A stretch of 64,000 bases of DNA from Dehalobacter sp. DCA (lineage in GTDB: Bacteria; Bacillota; Desulfitobacteriia; Desulfitobacteriales; Syntrophobotulaceae): contig NC_018866.1 of the NCBI RefSeq assembly GCF_000305775.1, positions 1,178,001 to 1,242,000 on the forward strand, written 5' to 3'. The notes below the pieces were generated by a model. That model saw only the letters and a program-made list of their open reading frames with translations. It searched no databases and was not told where the DNA came from. The translations under genes and the position numbers were made by a program. The stretch's first letter is position 1, and every line of letters begins with the position of its first letter. Shown here piece after piece: positions 16,827 through 24,987 of the stretch.

Positions 16827-17150
16827 TTGGAAAACCTAACGGAAATGCTCAAAGGCGTGTTGGAAGGTTGCGTGATGGAAATCATCAGTCGGGGGCAAAC
16901 CTATGGCTATGAAATCACCCGCAAGCTCAATGCTTTGGGCTTCACAGATGTTGTGGAGGGAACGGTGTACACCATCCTGATCCGGCTTGAAAAAAACAAG
17001 TTGGTGGAGACCACCAAGAAGCCCTCCGATATGGGACCGCCGCGCAAGTTTTTCGTGCTCAACGACGCGGGGCACAAGGAACTCCGGAAGTTCTGGGAAA
17101 AATGGGAGTTCGTATCATCAAAAATTGACGAGTTAAAGGAGAAAATATAA
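16827..17150 (+). CDS. PadR-family transcriptional regulator
   Basis: A 107-residue winged-helix protein. Seen: MLKGVLEGCVMEIISRGQTYGYEI-type family N terminus (residues about 7-30), EGTVYTILIRLEKNKLV in the recognition helix and wing, and a C-terminal dimer helix. The TTG start is chosen because AAGGGGTGA lies five bases upstream; earlier GTG codons overlap that site. Its stop overlaps the next ATG (ATAATGA arrangement), so it leads the operon PadR-DUF1048-DUF1048-ABC ATPase-ABC permease. Such operons are usually repressed by PadR until a toxic compound is present. Confidence 0.9.
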   Translation: MENLTEMLKGVLEGCVMEIISRGQTYGYEITRKLNALGFTDVVEGTVYTILIRLEKNKLVETTKKPSDMGPPRKFFVLNDAGHKELRKFWEKWEFVSSKIDELKEKI

Positions 17151-17497
17151 TGAATTTTTGGGAAAAAATCACAGGCAGTGACATGACTAAAGAATTGAAA
17201 ACTTTTGAATTGCGAGCCCAAAAGCTGCCGGCTGATTATCAAGCGGCATGGGAAAAAATTAAAGCCAATCTTTGGCCGCACTCAGATTTCACCGGTCGCA
17301 ACCTCATGCCAATTCTTGACGGTGTGCTTGGCCTGCTCGAAGAAACGGCTGCGGACGGTCAGCGTGTCCAAGAGGTTTTGGGTGACGATATCAAAGGCTT
17401 CTGTTCAGCGCTGGCCGGCGAAGAAGGGGCAAAGTCTTTTCGCGACAAGTGGCGCGAGCAACTCAACAATAATATCGCTAAAAAATTAGGTAAATAG
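17150..17497 (+). CDS. DUF1048 protein, first copy
   Basis: A 115-residue, mostly helical cytosolic protein of the DUF1048 family. Conserved pieces shared with the next gene: LPADYQAAWEKIK (residues about 28-40), ILDGVLGLLEETAADG and VLGDDIKGFCSAL. The pair shares about a quarter of residues, so they arose by duplication. DUF1048 genes often sit between a PadR regulator and a drug-type ABC exporter, as here. The biochemical role is unknown; a regulatory or adaptor part in export is a guess. Confidence 0.85.
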   Translation: MNFWEKITGSDMTKELKTFELRAQKLPADYQAAWEKIKANLWPHSDFTGRNLMPILDGVLGLLEETAADGQRVQEVLGDDIKGFCSALAGEEGAKSFRDKWREQLNNNIAKKLGK

Positions 17498-17506
17498 GAG
17501 GATAAA

Positions 17507-17857
17507 ATGCGAATACAAGATATTATCGAAGGCAAAAAAGAGTGGCGGGCGCACATGGCGCGTGTCAAAGCGCTCCCGCAAGATTATCAGTTTGTTTATA
17601 AAGAGATTCAAAAATATCTCTTTAAGGTCGGCCCTGTTGAGCTAACCGAAGGGACGGGCTTGCTCTCGGGGATTATCGATCTTTTTGAAGAGGGCGCGGC
17701 CTTGGGGAAAGGCGTGCTCGAAGTGACGGGCAGTGACGTAGCGGCTTTCTGCGACGATCTAATCAAAGATTCAAAAACTTACGCTGACATCTACCAAGAA
17801 TCTATTAACCAAGAAGTTAACAAGGCCATGAAAAAGGTGACGGCAAAAACAAAGTAA
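17507..17857 (+). CDS. DUF1048 protein, second copy
   Basis: A 116-residue helical protein, paralog of the preceding gene. Shared blocks are LPQDYQFVYKEIQKYL (residues about 22-37), LLSGIIDLFEEGAALG and VTGSDVAAFCDDL. It begins nine bases after its neighbour, with AGGAGG just before the ATG, and ends nine bases before the ABC ATPase gene. Heterodimer formation with the first copy is plausible. Confidence 0.85.
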   Translation: MRIQDIIEGKKEWRAHMARVKALPQDYQFVYKEIQKYLFKVGPVELTEGTGLLSGIIDLFEEGAALGKGVLEVTGSDVAAFCDDLIKDSKTYADIYQESINQEVNKAMKKVTAKTK

Positions 17858-17872
17858 AGGGGTGATATGGGG

Positions 17873-18634
17873 ATGGAAAAAGCAATCCAAGTGAAAGCGC
17901 TGCAAAAGTCTTACAAGCAGCTTCATGTCCTGAAGGGCGTGGATTTCGAGGTGGAAAAAGGCAGTATTTTCGCCCTGCTCGGCTCCAATGGTTCGGGCAA
18001 GACAACGATTGTCAAAATCCTCACCACGCTGCTCAAACAGGATAGCGGAACTGCCACCGTCAACGGCTTCAATGTTGCTTCAAGGCCTGACAATGTGAGG
18101 CAGTCGATCAGCCTGACCGGTCAATTTGCCGCCGTGGACGAGATTTTGACCGGACGGGAAAATTTGATCATGATCGCGAGGCTCAGGCACCTCAAAAATC
18201 CCCGTCAAGTCGCGGATGATTTACTGAACCGCTTCGGTCTGAACGAGGCCGCTGACCGCAGAGTTTCCACCTATTCGGGCGGTATGCGCCGTAGGCTGGA
18301 CATCTCCATGAGCCTGGCAGGGAAACCGCAGCTCATTTTTCTTGACGAGCCGACCACCGGGCTTGACCCCGAGGGGCGCATCGAGGTTTGGAAGACGGTC
18401 AAAGAGCTTGCCGGCCACGGCACGACAGTATTTTTAACGACACAGTATTTGGAGGAAGCTGAACAGCTCGCCGACCGGATTGCCATTCTGCATGAAGGCC
18501 GGATTATCATCAGCGGCACGCTTGCTGAGCTGAAAAAGCTGTTCCCGCCCGCTAAGGTGGAGTATGTGGAAAAACAACCGACCTTGGAAGAGATATTCCT
18601 GGCCATCATCGGCAAACGTCCACGGATGGACTAA
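17873..18634 (+). CDS. ABC exporter ATP-binding protein (DrrA-like)
   Basis: A 253-residue ABC ATPase. Walker A GSNGSGKTT (residues about 37-45), signature STYSGGMRRRLDIS (about 132-145), Walker B LIFLDEPTTGLD (about 155-166) and a switch His in TTQYLEEAEQ region. The C-terminal tail is short, as in drug and antibiotic exporters. GGGGTG lies eight bases before this ATG; an ATG six bases earlier is too close to it. It pairs with the permease at 18684 and acts at the inner face of the membrane. Local base composition is richer in G+C than the rdh region, which hints at separate origin. Confidence 0.92.
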   Translation: MEKAIQVKALQKSYKQLHVLKGVDFEVEKGSIFALLGSNGSGKTTIVKILTTLLKQDSGTATVNGFNVASRPDNVRQSISLTGQFAAVDEILTGRENLIMIARLRHLKNPRQVADDLLNRFGLNEAADRRVSTYSGGMRRRLDISMSLAGKPQLIFLDEPTTGLDPEGRIEVWKTVKELAGHGTTVFLTTQYLEEAEQLADRIAILHEGRIIISGTLAELKKLFPPAKVEYVEKQPTLEEIFLAIIGKRPRMD

Positions 18635-18683
18635 TGCCGCGGTGCCATGGATGGCAAAGAGCGGTAAAAAGGAGGAGAAGTAA

Positions 18684-19466
18684 ATGGAAGCGATAAAAAT
18701 GAATACAGTAAAGCAACACTTTTTCAGCGATATGAGCGTTATGCTGGGACGTTCTATGCGCCATATTTTCCGCAGCATGGACACCATCATCACGGTCACT
18801 ATCATGCCGATAGCGTTTATGCTGCTGTTCGTCTATGTGTTCGGCGGTGCCATTCAAGCCGGCACGGATAACTATGTGAATTATCTGCTGCCCGGTATCC
18901 TGTTGATTGCGATTGCCAGCGGTATAGCGTATACAGCTTTCCGCCTGTTTATGGATATGCAGCGGGGCATATTTGAGCGCTTCCACTCGATGCCGATTGC
19001 GCGTTCGGCTGCGCTGTGGGGGCATGTACTGACCTCGCTGGTATCCAATGCGATTTCGGTTGTCGTTATCATTCTCGTAGCGCTCATTATGGGCTTTCGC
19101 TCGTCAGCAGGCGTATTGTCATGGCTTGCCGTGGCGGGTATACTCGCGCTGTTTACCCTTGCCCTGACCTGGATCGCAGCGATTGCCGGACTGTCCGCCA
19201 AATCAGTGGACGGTGCAAGTGCCTTTTCCTATCCGCTTCTCTTCCTGCCGTTTATCAGTTCGGCCTTTGTGCCGACCGAGACGATGCCGGCGGTCGTTCG
19301 CGCCTTTGCCGAAAATCAGCCGGTGACCTCGATCGTGGAAGCCATCCGAGCGTTATTGTCCAACCAACCGGTTGGTAATGATATATGGGTTGCTCTTGCG
19401 TGGTGCGTTGGAATTATGTTTGTGGCCTATATCTTCGCGATGAGGGCGTATAAAAAGCGGGTGTAA
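18684..19466 (+). CDS. ABC-2 type exporter permease (DrrB-like)
   Basis: A 260-residue membrane protein with six helices: residues about 30-50, 65-85, 110-135, 145-170, 178-195 and 233-252. The ABC-2 signature region LFLPFISSAFVPTETMP lies between helices five and six, and FERFHSMPIARSA precedes helix three, both typical of DrrB/NodJ-type permeases. AGGAGGAGAAGTAA precedes the ATG. It is the last gene of the PadR operon. The substrate is unknown, with lipophilic toxins or antibiotics the usual candidates. Confidence 0.9.
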   Translation: MEAIKMNTVKQHFFSDMSVMLGRSMRHIFRSMDTIITVTIMPIAFMLLFVYVFGGAIQAGTDNYVNYLLPGILLIAIASGIAYTAFRLFMDMQRGIFERFHSMPIARSAALWGHVLTSLVSNAISVVVIILVALIMGFRSSAGVLSWLAVAGILALFTLALTWIAAIAGLSAKSVDGASAFSYPLLFLPFISSAFVPTETMPAVVRAFAENQPVTSIVEAIRALLSNQPVGNDIWVALAWCVGIMFVAYIFAMRAYKKRV

Positions 19467-19612
19467 AAATCAACGTTTTTGTATCCAACCTCAGCACAGA
19501 TGCATATTCCTAACGCCATCTATAAAACCACATCCTTTTGACCACTATTCGTCCTCAGAACTTAAGCTCGATTTTGAAGTCTTAAACACAAAATAAAACG
19601 AGTTGGATTGAG

Positions 19613-19848
19613 GTGGATTTCAGTCTCTGGGGCAGCGATGAAAACAAGATCTCCAATTTCATATTATAAAAGACGCCATCCTAAGCCGCCAAATTAACGC
19701 CTGGTATCTGCAAGCCTTCTGCTTAACCAGAAGCACATATAGAACCTTCAAAATCGCACGAATGTCTGATGTCCTTATGACGCCCAAGTCTTTCTCAGAA
19801 AGAATTAGTACAATTTTTGAACTAACTACAAAAGATATCAGTACTTGA
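19613..19848 (+). pseudogene. Remnant of a WYL-domain regulator
   Basis: Broken frames read FSLWGSDENKISNF, then after a shift HIIKDAILSRQ and INAWYLQAFCLTRSTYRTFK with IARMSDV. The WYL core and the RTFK segment mark a WYL-domain transcriptional regulator. The N-terminal helix-turn-helix and part of the middle are gone, and one frame change is needed. Nothing else could be named in the 430-base gap after the ABC permease gene. Confidence 0.55.
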
Positions 19849-19896
19849 AATAATTAATTCATGGTATTACCATTCTAATTGATAAATGATAGTGAT

Positions 19897-20229
19897 TCAC
19901 TTTTTAGCAGTAATGACATATAGATTGTCTCTAAAAAATACCTTCTGTGTTACATTTAATCCGGCTTTTTCTAACTCTTGCTCCATAACCGATGAAGGTA
20001 CCCTAATATGCAATGGAGGGCCATCCATTGCGCCTTCACTTTTTTCATATTCCAAGCACAAAAGTTGCCCGTTCTCTTTAAGCACACGGTTAATTTGCCG
20101 CATGGTCCTGGATAACGGCTGAACTTCATGTAATATTAATGAAGCAAGCACAATATCAATCGAATCATCTGATAGCGGAATATTATCAGTACTGCCTTTG
20201 ACCAAGTGATTGACTATATTGAAAATCAT
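19897..20229 (-). pseudogene. C-terminal part of a SAM-dependent methyltransferase
   Basis: A 110-residue open frame matching the second half of a class I methyltransferase (Methyltransf_11): IPLSDDSIDIVLASLILHEV, then MRQINRVLKENGQLLCLEYE. The N-terminal SAM-binding motif (GxGxG) is absent, and the frame runs directly into the AraC-type remnant on the other strand at about 20200-20230. So a deletion or rearrangement removed the start. Not expected to be active. Confidence 0.6.
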
Positions 20230-20322
20230 TTAACCGATGATGATCTATCTCTTGAAATAATTTCTGAATATGCTGGGGTTTCTGACCTTGTTTTAGTAAT
20301 AGAATCATACCTTAACATTTAA
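20200..20322 (+). pseudogene. Remnant of an AraC-type regulator
   Basis: The plus strand reads VIDYIENHLTDDDLSLEIIS then EYAGVSD, which matches the first helices of the AraC DNA-binding domain. The text diverges after GVSD and stops at 20322. It meets the methyltransferase remnant end to end, marking a recombination joint. Confidence 0.5.
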
Positions 20323-20325
20323 ATA

Positions 20326-20372
20326 CAGCCTTAGACAAAATACCTTTGTTTTAAAGGCATTTGTCTAGGCTG
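20326..20372 (-). terminator. Hairpin ending the one-carbon operon
   Basis: CAGCCTTAGACAAAAT pairs with ATTTGTCTAGGCTG (two small irregularities), with a further short inner stem. It lies about 85 bases after the stop of the pterin methyltransferase gene at 20455. Confidence 0.6.
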
Positions 20373-20454
20373 CAAAAGTATAGAACTATTAGATTAGTCG
20401 ACATAATCCATGTGGAAGTACATAATGATTATTTATACTTACTGAAGTCACAAT

Positions 20455-21258
20455 CTATTTTTTCTTAAACTCGTTTTTAGAAGCTACTGTATACTTCCTG
20501 CAGAATTTATCTTTGCCAAGCAAAAGATTTGTGGCAAACATTGATTCGATGAGATTTGTATCCGATGGATTAACCACCGCGCTATCCATTCCTGCAGCCA
20601 CCGCCAGTGTCAAAAAAGTCCTGTTAATCAGACTTCTGTTAGGGAGTCCATAGGAAATGTTGCTTAAGCCTCCAGTAATATGAGCCTCAGGATAAGTTGC
20701 ATGGATCGTCCTTATGCAATCGAATACAACGTTCCCCGCCTTCTGGTCAGTGGCTATTGACATGATCAGCGGGTCAATGTAGATTTTGCTGTCCTCTATA
20801 CCCATTGCCCGAGTGGCCGCAAAAATATTCTCCAGCACATGCATCCTTTCTTCAATTGATTTGGGCATGCCAGACATTGATTCATCCATAGACAGCGCAA
20901 TTACAGGACAGTTCCTTTCTTTTATGAAGGGTAAAAAATCATCGAGTCTTTTCTTATCTCCATTGATGGAATTAATCATTGGGGTGGACTTAACCACTTT
21001 CAATGCTTCTTTTATCGCTGATGGAGTTGAACTATCAATACATATGGGCGTATCCGTTACAGCCTGAACAGTTTCTATTAGCCAGATAATATCGTCCGTT
21101 TCTCTTTCAGGATCTGTTCCCGCATTGATATCCAGAAAATCTGCGCCCGATTCAGCTTGGGAAAGTGCAATGCTCTGTATATAGCTTGCATCTCTGCTTA
21201 TAATTGCTTCTTTGATAATTTTTCTTGTGCCGTTTATTTTTTCACCAATGAATATCAT
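20455..21258 (-). CDS. Methyltetrahydrofolate:corrinoid methyltransferase (MeTr, pterin-binding)
   Basis: A 267-residue TIM-barrel of the pterin-binding family (dihydropteroate synthase/MeTr). Seen: FIGEKINGTRK (residues about 3-13), GADFLDINAGT (about 38-48), ICIDSSTPSAI (about 71-81), NSINGDKKR (about 96-104) and ITGGLSNISYGLP (about 194-206). These fit the MeTr branch that transfers methyl between a corrinoid protein and tetrahydrofolate rather than folate synthesis. It is last in the operon with a URO-D methyltransferase and a corrinoid protein, so it likely moves the methyl group from the corrinoid to tetrahydrofolate, feeding the Wood-Ljungdahl pathway. Gap to the previous gene is ten bases. 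Confidence 0.92.
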   Translation of the reverse strand: MIFIGEKINGTRKIIKEAIISRDASYIQSIALSQAESGADFLDINAGTDPERETDDIIWLIETVQAVTDTPICIDSSTPSAIKEALKVVKSTPMINSINGDKKRLDDFLPFIKERNCPVIALSMDESMSGMPKSIEERMHVLENIFAATRAMGIEDSKIYIDPLIMSIATDQKAGNVVFDCIRTIHATYPEAHITGGLSNISYGLPNRSLINRTFLTLAVAAGMDSAVVNPSDTNLIESMFATNLLLGKDKFCRKYTVASKNEFKKK

Positions 21259-21268
21259 ACTTAACTCC

Positions 21269-22396
21269 TTACTTGTATTCTTTAGCTGCTTTAAACATGG
21301 CTACCATATTCTCAAATTTGGCATTTGCAGGAGCGTCGCAACCAGGTGTTATAAACAATCCTTTGTATCCAATATCATCTATCAGATCCGTGACATATTT
21401 ATAGACTGTTTCCGGTGTTCCAGTTGCAAGCAATTGCGACGGTACATCTCCCATAAGTGCAACGTGATCCCCCAATACTTTTCTGGCATTTCTCATGTCA
21501 GTCATTCCGTCGAGGTTCAGGATACTCATTTTTTCGGGAATTTCTAGGAACCTCTCTATATCTCTATCCCAGTTCTGGTCTAAGTGAAAACATGGGGTAA
21601 ATCCATTTTCTACCAGAGCCATACCCATCTCTTTCATATATGGCCATACAAGATTGTTCCATATTTTTGGAGATACAAGTGCACTTGCTCCTCTCCATCC
21701 GCCTACCCAGCAAGCTTTTCCGTGAGTTGCTTTCATTATATTCAACATATCTCCAATGATTGCGGGCATCATGGCATCCTGGGCAGCTTTAACTTTATCC
21801 GGCATTTTATAGCAATCCATAAAAAACTGGTTCATTGACCTACCGCCACAGAGTATCTCAAAAGGAGGACTGAAGGCTGCTGTATTTACGGAAGGATAAC
21901 CTGCCGATATATGTTTTTCTGCATTGATTTGTCCAAACTTCTGCGAATAGTCCATAAATTCTCCCAATTCACTCATATCAAGAACTTTTGGCAATATTTT
22001 CTGCTGCAGAGCTGGATATCCTTTATCTAATATCAGATCGTAATCCTCATTCTCCATTACTTTCTTCTCAGAAACCTGCCATAAGGAGTTTTCCGGAAGT
22101 TCTCTCCCTGGCATGTTTATTTTAGACAGCCATAAAGTCGACAGGATGACGTTAATAAATCCGCCACCAGACATATTGAGACAATCTATTGGAGCAAGCT
22201 CGTTAATTTCGTTGATGTATGCGATCGTTGTTTCAACATTTTTGTCAGGATTATTAGCAAACTCTGCCATGGTAATACCCATATGTCCGGCAGGTGTCGC
22301 TCCGCCTGCATAGCATGTAGTAGGGCTGTCATTTTTAAAATTTATGGTCTTTTCTATCTTTTCATTTCTCTCTAAAAACAGCTTACTTGGCATCAT
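21269..22396 (-). CDS. URO-D-fold corrinoid methyltransferase, operon 2
   Basis: A 375-residue URO-D superfamily methyltransferase. Seen: N-terminal ATPAGHMGITMAEFA, the middle block FSPPFEILCGGRSMNQF, a Trp-Gly-Gly loop (ACWVGGWRGAS), CFHLDQNWDRD with His and Asp that may hold a metal or substrate, and C-terminal LFITPGCDAPANAKFEN. His and Cys residues of this kind (HLDQNW and TPGCD) are typical metal-binding positions in this methyltransferase branch. Its ATG overlaps the stop of the upstream corrinoid gene by four bases. Likely the substrate:corrinoid transferase of the operon. It is distant from the copies at 3715 and 32769, so different methyl donors are expected. Confidence 0.88.
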   Translation of the reverse strand: MMPSKLFLERNEKIEKTINFKNDSPTTCYAGGATPAGHMGITMAEFANNPDKNVETTIAYINEINELAPIDCLNMSGGGFINVILSTLWLSKINMPGRELPENSLWQVSEKKVMENEDYDLILDKGYPALQQKILPKVLDMSELGEFMDYSQKFGQINAEKHISAGYPSVNTAAFSPPFEILCGGRSMNQFFMDCYKMPDKVKAAQDAMMPAIIGDMLNIMKATHGKACWVGGWRGASALVSPKIWNNLVWPYMKEMGMALVENGFTPCFHLDQNWDRDIERFLEIPEKMSILNLDGMTDMRNARKVLGDHVALMGDVPSQLLATGTPETVYKYVTDLIDDIGYKGLFITPGCDAPANAKFENMVAMFKAAKEYK

Positions 22397-23019
22397 AATC
22401 CCATCAGCTCCTTACATACCGTGACTGCATCCTGTGCGTCCTTGCCAAATCTATCTGCTCCGCAGTATTCTACCACACCTTGGTCAACCGGACCGCCGCC
22501 GATCATGATTTTGACTTTGTCTCTAAGCCCTGCTTCTGTTACCGCATCAACAGTTTCTTTAATAGCATCGTAGCTGGTTGTCAGAAGACAAGAAAGTCCC
22601 AAGACGGTTACATCCGGGTTTTCCTTCAGTGCGCTTAGAAATACCTCAGGGCTAGCATCCACTCCCACATCGATAACCTCGAAATTTCCAGCACTAAGCA
22701 TAGCTACTACAAGGTCTTTGCCAATATCGTGAATATCTCCTAATACTGTCCCCACGATAACCTTTCCTGCGCTCTCTCCGCTTTGACCCTTGAGATAGGG
22801 AGCTATCAGCTCGCCGGCTTCTTTGAAGATAGCTCCTGACATCATAAGATCTGACACAAAGAAATCACCACTTGCGAACTTGTTTCCCACTTCTATCATT
22901 CCTGCTTGACATTCTTTTAGAATATTCAGCGGACTTACACCGCTCTCCAGCTGTTTCTGAACTTCTGCCATTAGATTGTCGTCTTCAAGATTTGCTAGCA
23001 TTTGTGCGATACTGTTCAT
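22393..23019 (-). CDS. Corrinoid methyl-carrier protein, operon 2
   Basis: A 208-residue MtaC/MtbC-type protein: helical cap (residues about 1-85, with ASGDFFVSDLMMSG), then the B12 domain with TVLGDIHDIGKDLV (D-x-H-x-x-G near 100), GLSCLLTTSYDAIKETV and IMIGGGPVDQG. The conserved His would coordinate cobalt. It is directly coupled to the URO-D methyltransferase gene (four-base overlap). GGAGGTTTTGAA precedes the ATG. The separate corrinoid gene at 24988 lies upstream in the same block, so this region encodes two carriers. Confidence 0.93.
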   Translation of the reverse strand: MNSIAQMLANLEDDNLMAEVQKQLESGVSPLNILKECQAGMIEVGNKFASGDFFVSDLMMSGAIFKEAGELIAPYLKGQSGESAGKVIVGTVLGDIHDIGKDLVVAMLSAGNFEVIDVGVDASPEVFLSALKENPDVTVLGLSCLLTTSYDAIKETVDAVTEAGLRDKVKIMIGGGPVDQGVVEYCGADRFGKDAQDAVTVCKELMGL

Positions 23020-23097
23020 TTCAAAACCTCCATCTTTCTTTTGTTAGATTTATGATTAACTCCCGAGAGTTAATACCATTTACTAATGGTGAAGAGA

Positions 23098-23529
23098 TTA
23101 ATTGTCATGGACATGTCCATTGTACTGACTATGCTCTTTATGGCTTTCTAGTTTTACATCGTAACCGATCAGAAACTGTTTTCTACATTTATCACATATT
23201 TGATCCAACGTCCGAATTGAGGTTTCCTCATCGACATTGTGAACAATAGAGTTTATTATCAGCTTTATTTCGTTGTATGTTCCGTCGCCCGAGCACTCGG
23301 AGTTTACGGGGATATCTTTTCTATATATGCTCAGCTTTATATAATCCTTTTCCCCGCCTGTGAAAATAGCTTTGATATGTCCAATAAAAACGTCATCATT
23401 TTTTGATAATTCTTGAGCATACTTTTCAATTATGTAGCTAGTAATATCTGTCCATCTTTTCACAATTGTTGGGTCCGGCAATTTTAGTTCTAAGATAAAT
23501 GTAATAGGATTGAATTCATTCTGATACAT
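23098..23529 (-). CDS. Hypothetical protein with His-rich tail, partner of the G3E GTPase
   Basis: A 143-residue protein I cannot place. Seen: a mixed alpha/beta pattern with TFILELKLPDPTIVKRW near the start, a CDKCRKQF Cys pair near residue 110-117, and a His-rich end (SHKEHSQYNGHVHDN). The Cys pair and terminal His suggest metal binding. It begins nine bases after the G3E GTPase gene stop. Proteins of the CobW/COG0523 group often have a separate C-terminal domain with His-rich loops; this gene may supply that part in trans, since the neighbour lacks it. That is inference from size and place. Confidence 0.6.
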   Translation of the reverse strand: MYQNEFNPITFILELKLPDPTIVKRWTDITSYIIEKYAQELSKNDDVFIGHIKAIFTGGEKDYIKLSIYRKDIPVNSECSGDGTYNEIKLIINSIVHNVDEETSIRTLDQICDKCRKQFLIGYDVKLESHKEHSQYNGHVHDN

Positions 23530-23538
23530 GCAAACCCC

Positions 23539-24138
23539 TCAATTCCTCAAAATATTGTCTATTTTTTCTTTAAGTTGTGGATTTATGTAGACACTCTCAT
23601 AAATTGTGATCACAGGACAAGTTGCATTCTGTTCCTTCAGAACCTCATAAGCAGCTTTTACAACCTGCTCATCTACAAGTTCAAGCTTATTTATCAGAAT
23701 AAAATCCGCTTTCTCAATGCTAGCGAAAAGGAGCGGTCCCAATACTGTAAGGAACATATCGAGCCTGGTTAGATCAAATATAAAAAAATCAGAGATTTGT
23801 TTTCTGTCAATTCCGAGATTGCTTAGTGAATTTATTGTTATTCCAGGGTCTGCAGCGCCACTGGGTTCGATTACAATAACATCCGGATTATAGACTTCAA
23901 GTTGCTTCAGAGTGGATTCCAGACCAGATGCCATAGTACAGCATATACAGCCGCCAAAAATTTCCCATACATTGTATCCAAGCTGCTTCATGTATCTGTT
24001 GTCTATCCCTATTTCTCCCACTTCATTGATGATTAGCGCAACTTTTATATTTTTTGATGAAAGATACTCTATCAGTTCTTTAATAAATGTAGTTTTTCCT
24101 GAACCGAGAAATCCAGAAGTTAAAAAAATCTTGCTCAC
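23539..24138 (-). CDS. G3E-family GTPase (CobW/HypB/UreG type)
   Basis: A 199-residue P-loop GTPase. Seen: GFLGSGKTTF (Walker A, residues about 8-17), the metal-binding GGCICC loop (C-x-C-C, near 62-67) diagnostic of COG0523/CobW proteins, VIVIEPSGAADPG (Walker B region) and ILINKLELVD, which fits the base-recognition NKxD box. The C-terminal CobW_C domain is missing, making it about half the usual length. The GTG start is chosen because GAGGTG lies seven bases upstream. Members act as metal or cofactor chaperones for B12 enzymes, hydrogenase or urease. In an operon with corrinoid proteins it likely helps load or reactivate a corrinoid. A near-copy of the GntR operator lies 14 bases upstream of the GTG. 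Confidence 0.85.
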   Translation of the reverse strand: MSKIFLTSGFLGSGKTTFIKELIEYLSSKNIKVALIINEVGEIGIDNRYMKQLGYNVWEIFGGCICCTMASGLESTLKQLEVYNPDVIVIEPSGAADPGITINSLSNLGIDRKQISDFFIFDLTRLDMFLTVLGPLLFASIEKADFILINKLELVDEQVVKAAYEVLKEQNATCPVITIYESVYINPQLKEKIDNILRN

Positions 24139-24151
24139 GACACACCTCATT

Positions 24152-24173
24152 TACTTACCTGTACGTATATGTA
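24152..24173. promoter_or_regulatory. Second candidate GntR operator
   Basis: TACTTACCTGT-ACGTATATGTA matches 17 of 22 positions of the perfect palindrome at 25647-25668. It lies immediately upstream of the G3E GTPase gene, in the only sizeable gap inside the one-carbon gene block, so it would give GntR control of the downstream part of the block. Confidence 0.6.
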
Positions 24174-24230
24174 TGTATGTATAATATATTCCCTATATTT
24201 AATCATGTCAATATAAAATTTAATGCCTTT

Positions 24231-24257
24231 GCAATAAAAAAAAAGCCCCTCGGGCTT
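24231..24257 (-). terminator. Intrinsic terminator after the GntR gene
   Basis: On the minus strand the stem AAGCCC / GGGCTT with a three-base loop is followed by a run of nine T. It overlaps the last codon of the GntR gene, so the corrinoid-GntR transcript ends here and the GTPase operon needs its own promoter. Confidence 0.85.
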
Positions 24258-24981
24258 AAAATATTTTTCTGCTGTCATCCTCCTCAGGAGTCGCTGCTTT
24301 TATTGAATAGTATTGTTTTTTTATATAAAACCTATTGATATTAAGTATCTGATTTGTATCTCTCTTTATTATCTTCTTATTGATTAAAAAAATGGCATCT
24401 CCTGGTTGAGTTTCCAGGCATTTTGCTACATTTAGAGGAGCTGCAATAACGTTGATTTCAAGTTCCTTTCTGATGCTAAAGGCCAATTTTGATTCTAAAG
24501 CTTTGGAATAATTGGCAAAGTTGAGTATATCTTCAACAACAGGCTTCTTCGATATATACGGTGAGATAACAATTTCAAGCGCTATTGGTTTGTGCTCGCA
24601 AAAAGACAGCCTCTCAAGAACAACCACCTGATCGCCTGACTTCATACCAAATTCGTATCTTGTCTCCGGGTCAGGCTCTTCCACTCTTACTGAAATCAGC
24701 TTGATTTCATCAGTTTCACAGGCAAGGGAATCAAAATCGCTAAATCGAAGCTGAAAAATATCGATTTCAGGCTTTCTGACAAAGTTACCTTTTCCGGGAA
24801 CAGAGTATATATATCCTTCGTTTGAGAGCAGCGAAAGGCTTTTCCTGATCGTCATTCTGCTGACAGAATACTCTTTCATCATTTCAGATTCAGATTTTAG
24901 CATATCACCTGGTATTATCAAACCTTCCATTATTTTCTTTTTAATTTCCTCAACAATCGTTAAATAAAGTACATTCGTCAT
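24256..24981 (-). CDS. GntR/HutC-family transcriptional regulator
   Basis: A 241-residue regulator. Winged helix at residues about 5-70 with GDMLKSESEMMKEYSVSRMT (recognition helix SRMTIRKSLSLL) and EGYIYSVPGKGNFVRK in the wing. The C-terminal UTRA-type ligand domain (about 90-230) has VVVLERLSFCEHKPIALE. HutC-type regulators usually bind a small ligand and release DNA. It follows the corrinoid gene at 24988 by six bases, is ended by its own terminator, and two near-identical 22-base palindromes flank the pair. So it probably controls both operons. The ligand could be the methylated substrate of the operon. Confidence 0.9.
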   Translation of the reverse strand: MTNVLYLTIVEEIKKKIMEGLIIPGDMLKSESEMMKEYSVSRMTIRKSLSLLSNEGYIYSVPGKGNFVRKPEIDIFQLRFSDFDSLACETDEIKLISVRVEEPDPETRYEFGMKSGDQVVVLERLSFCEHKPIALEIVISPYISKKPVVEDILNFANYSKALESKLAFSIRKELEINVIAAPLNVAKCLETQPGDAIFLINKKIIKRDTNQILNINRFYIKKQYYSIKAATPEEDDSRKIF

Positions 24982-24987
24982 AATCCT

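Noticed and set aside
18606-19201. Minus-strand frames inside the ABC permease gene
   Set aside because: Shadows caused by the higher G+C content; the plus strand has all family features.
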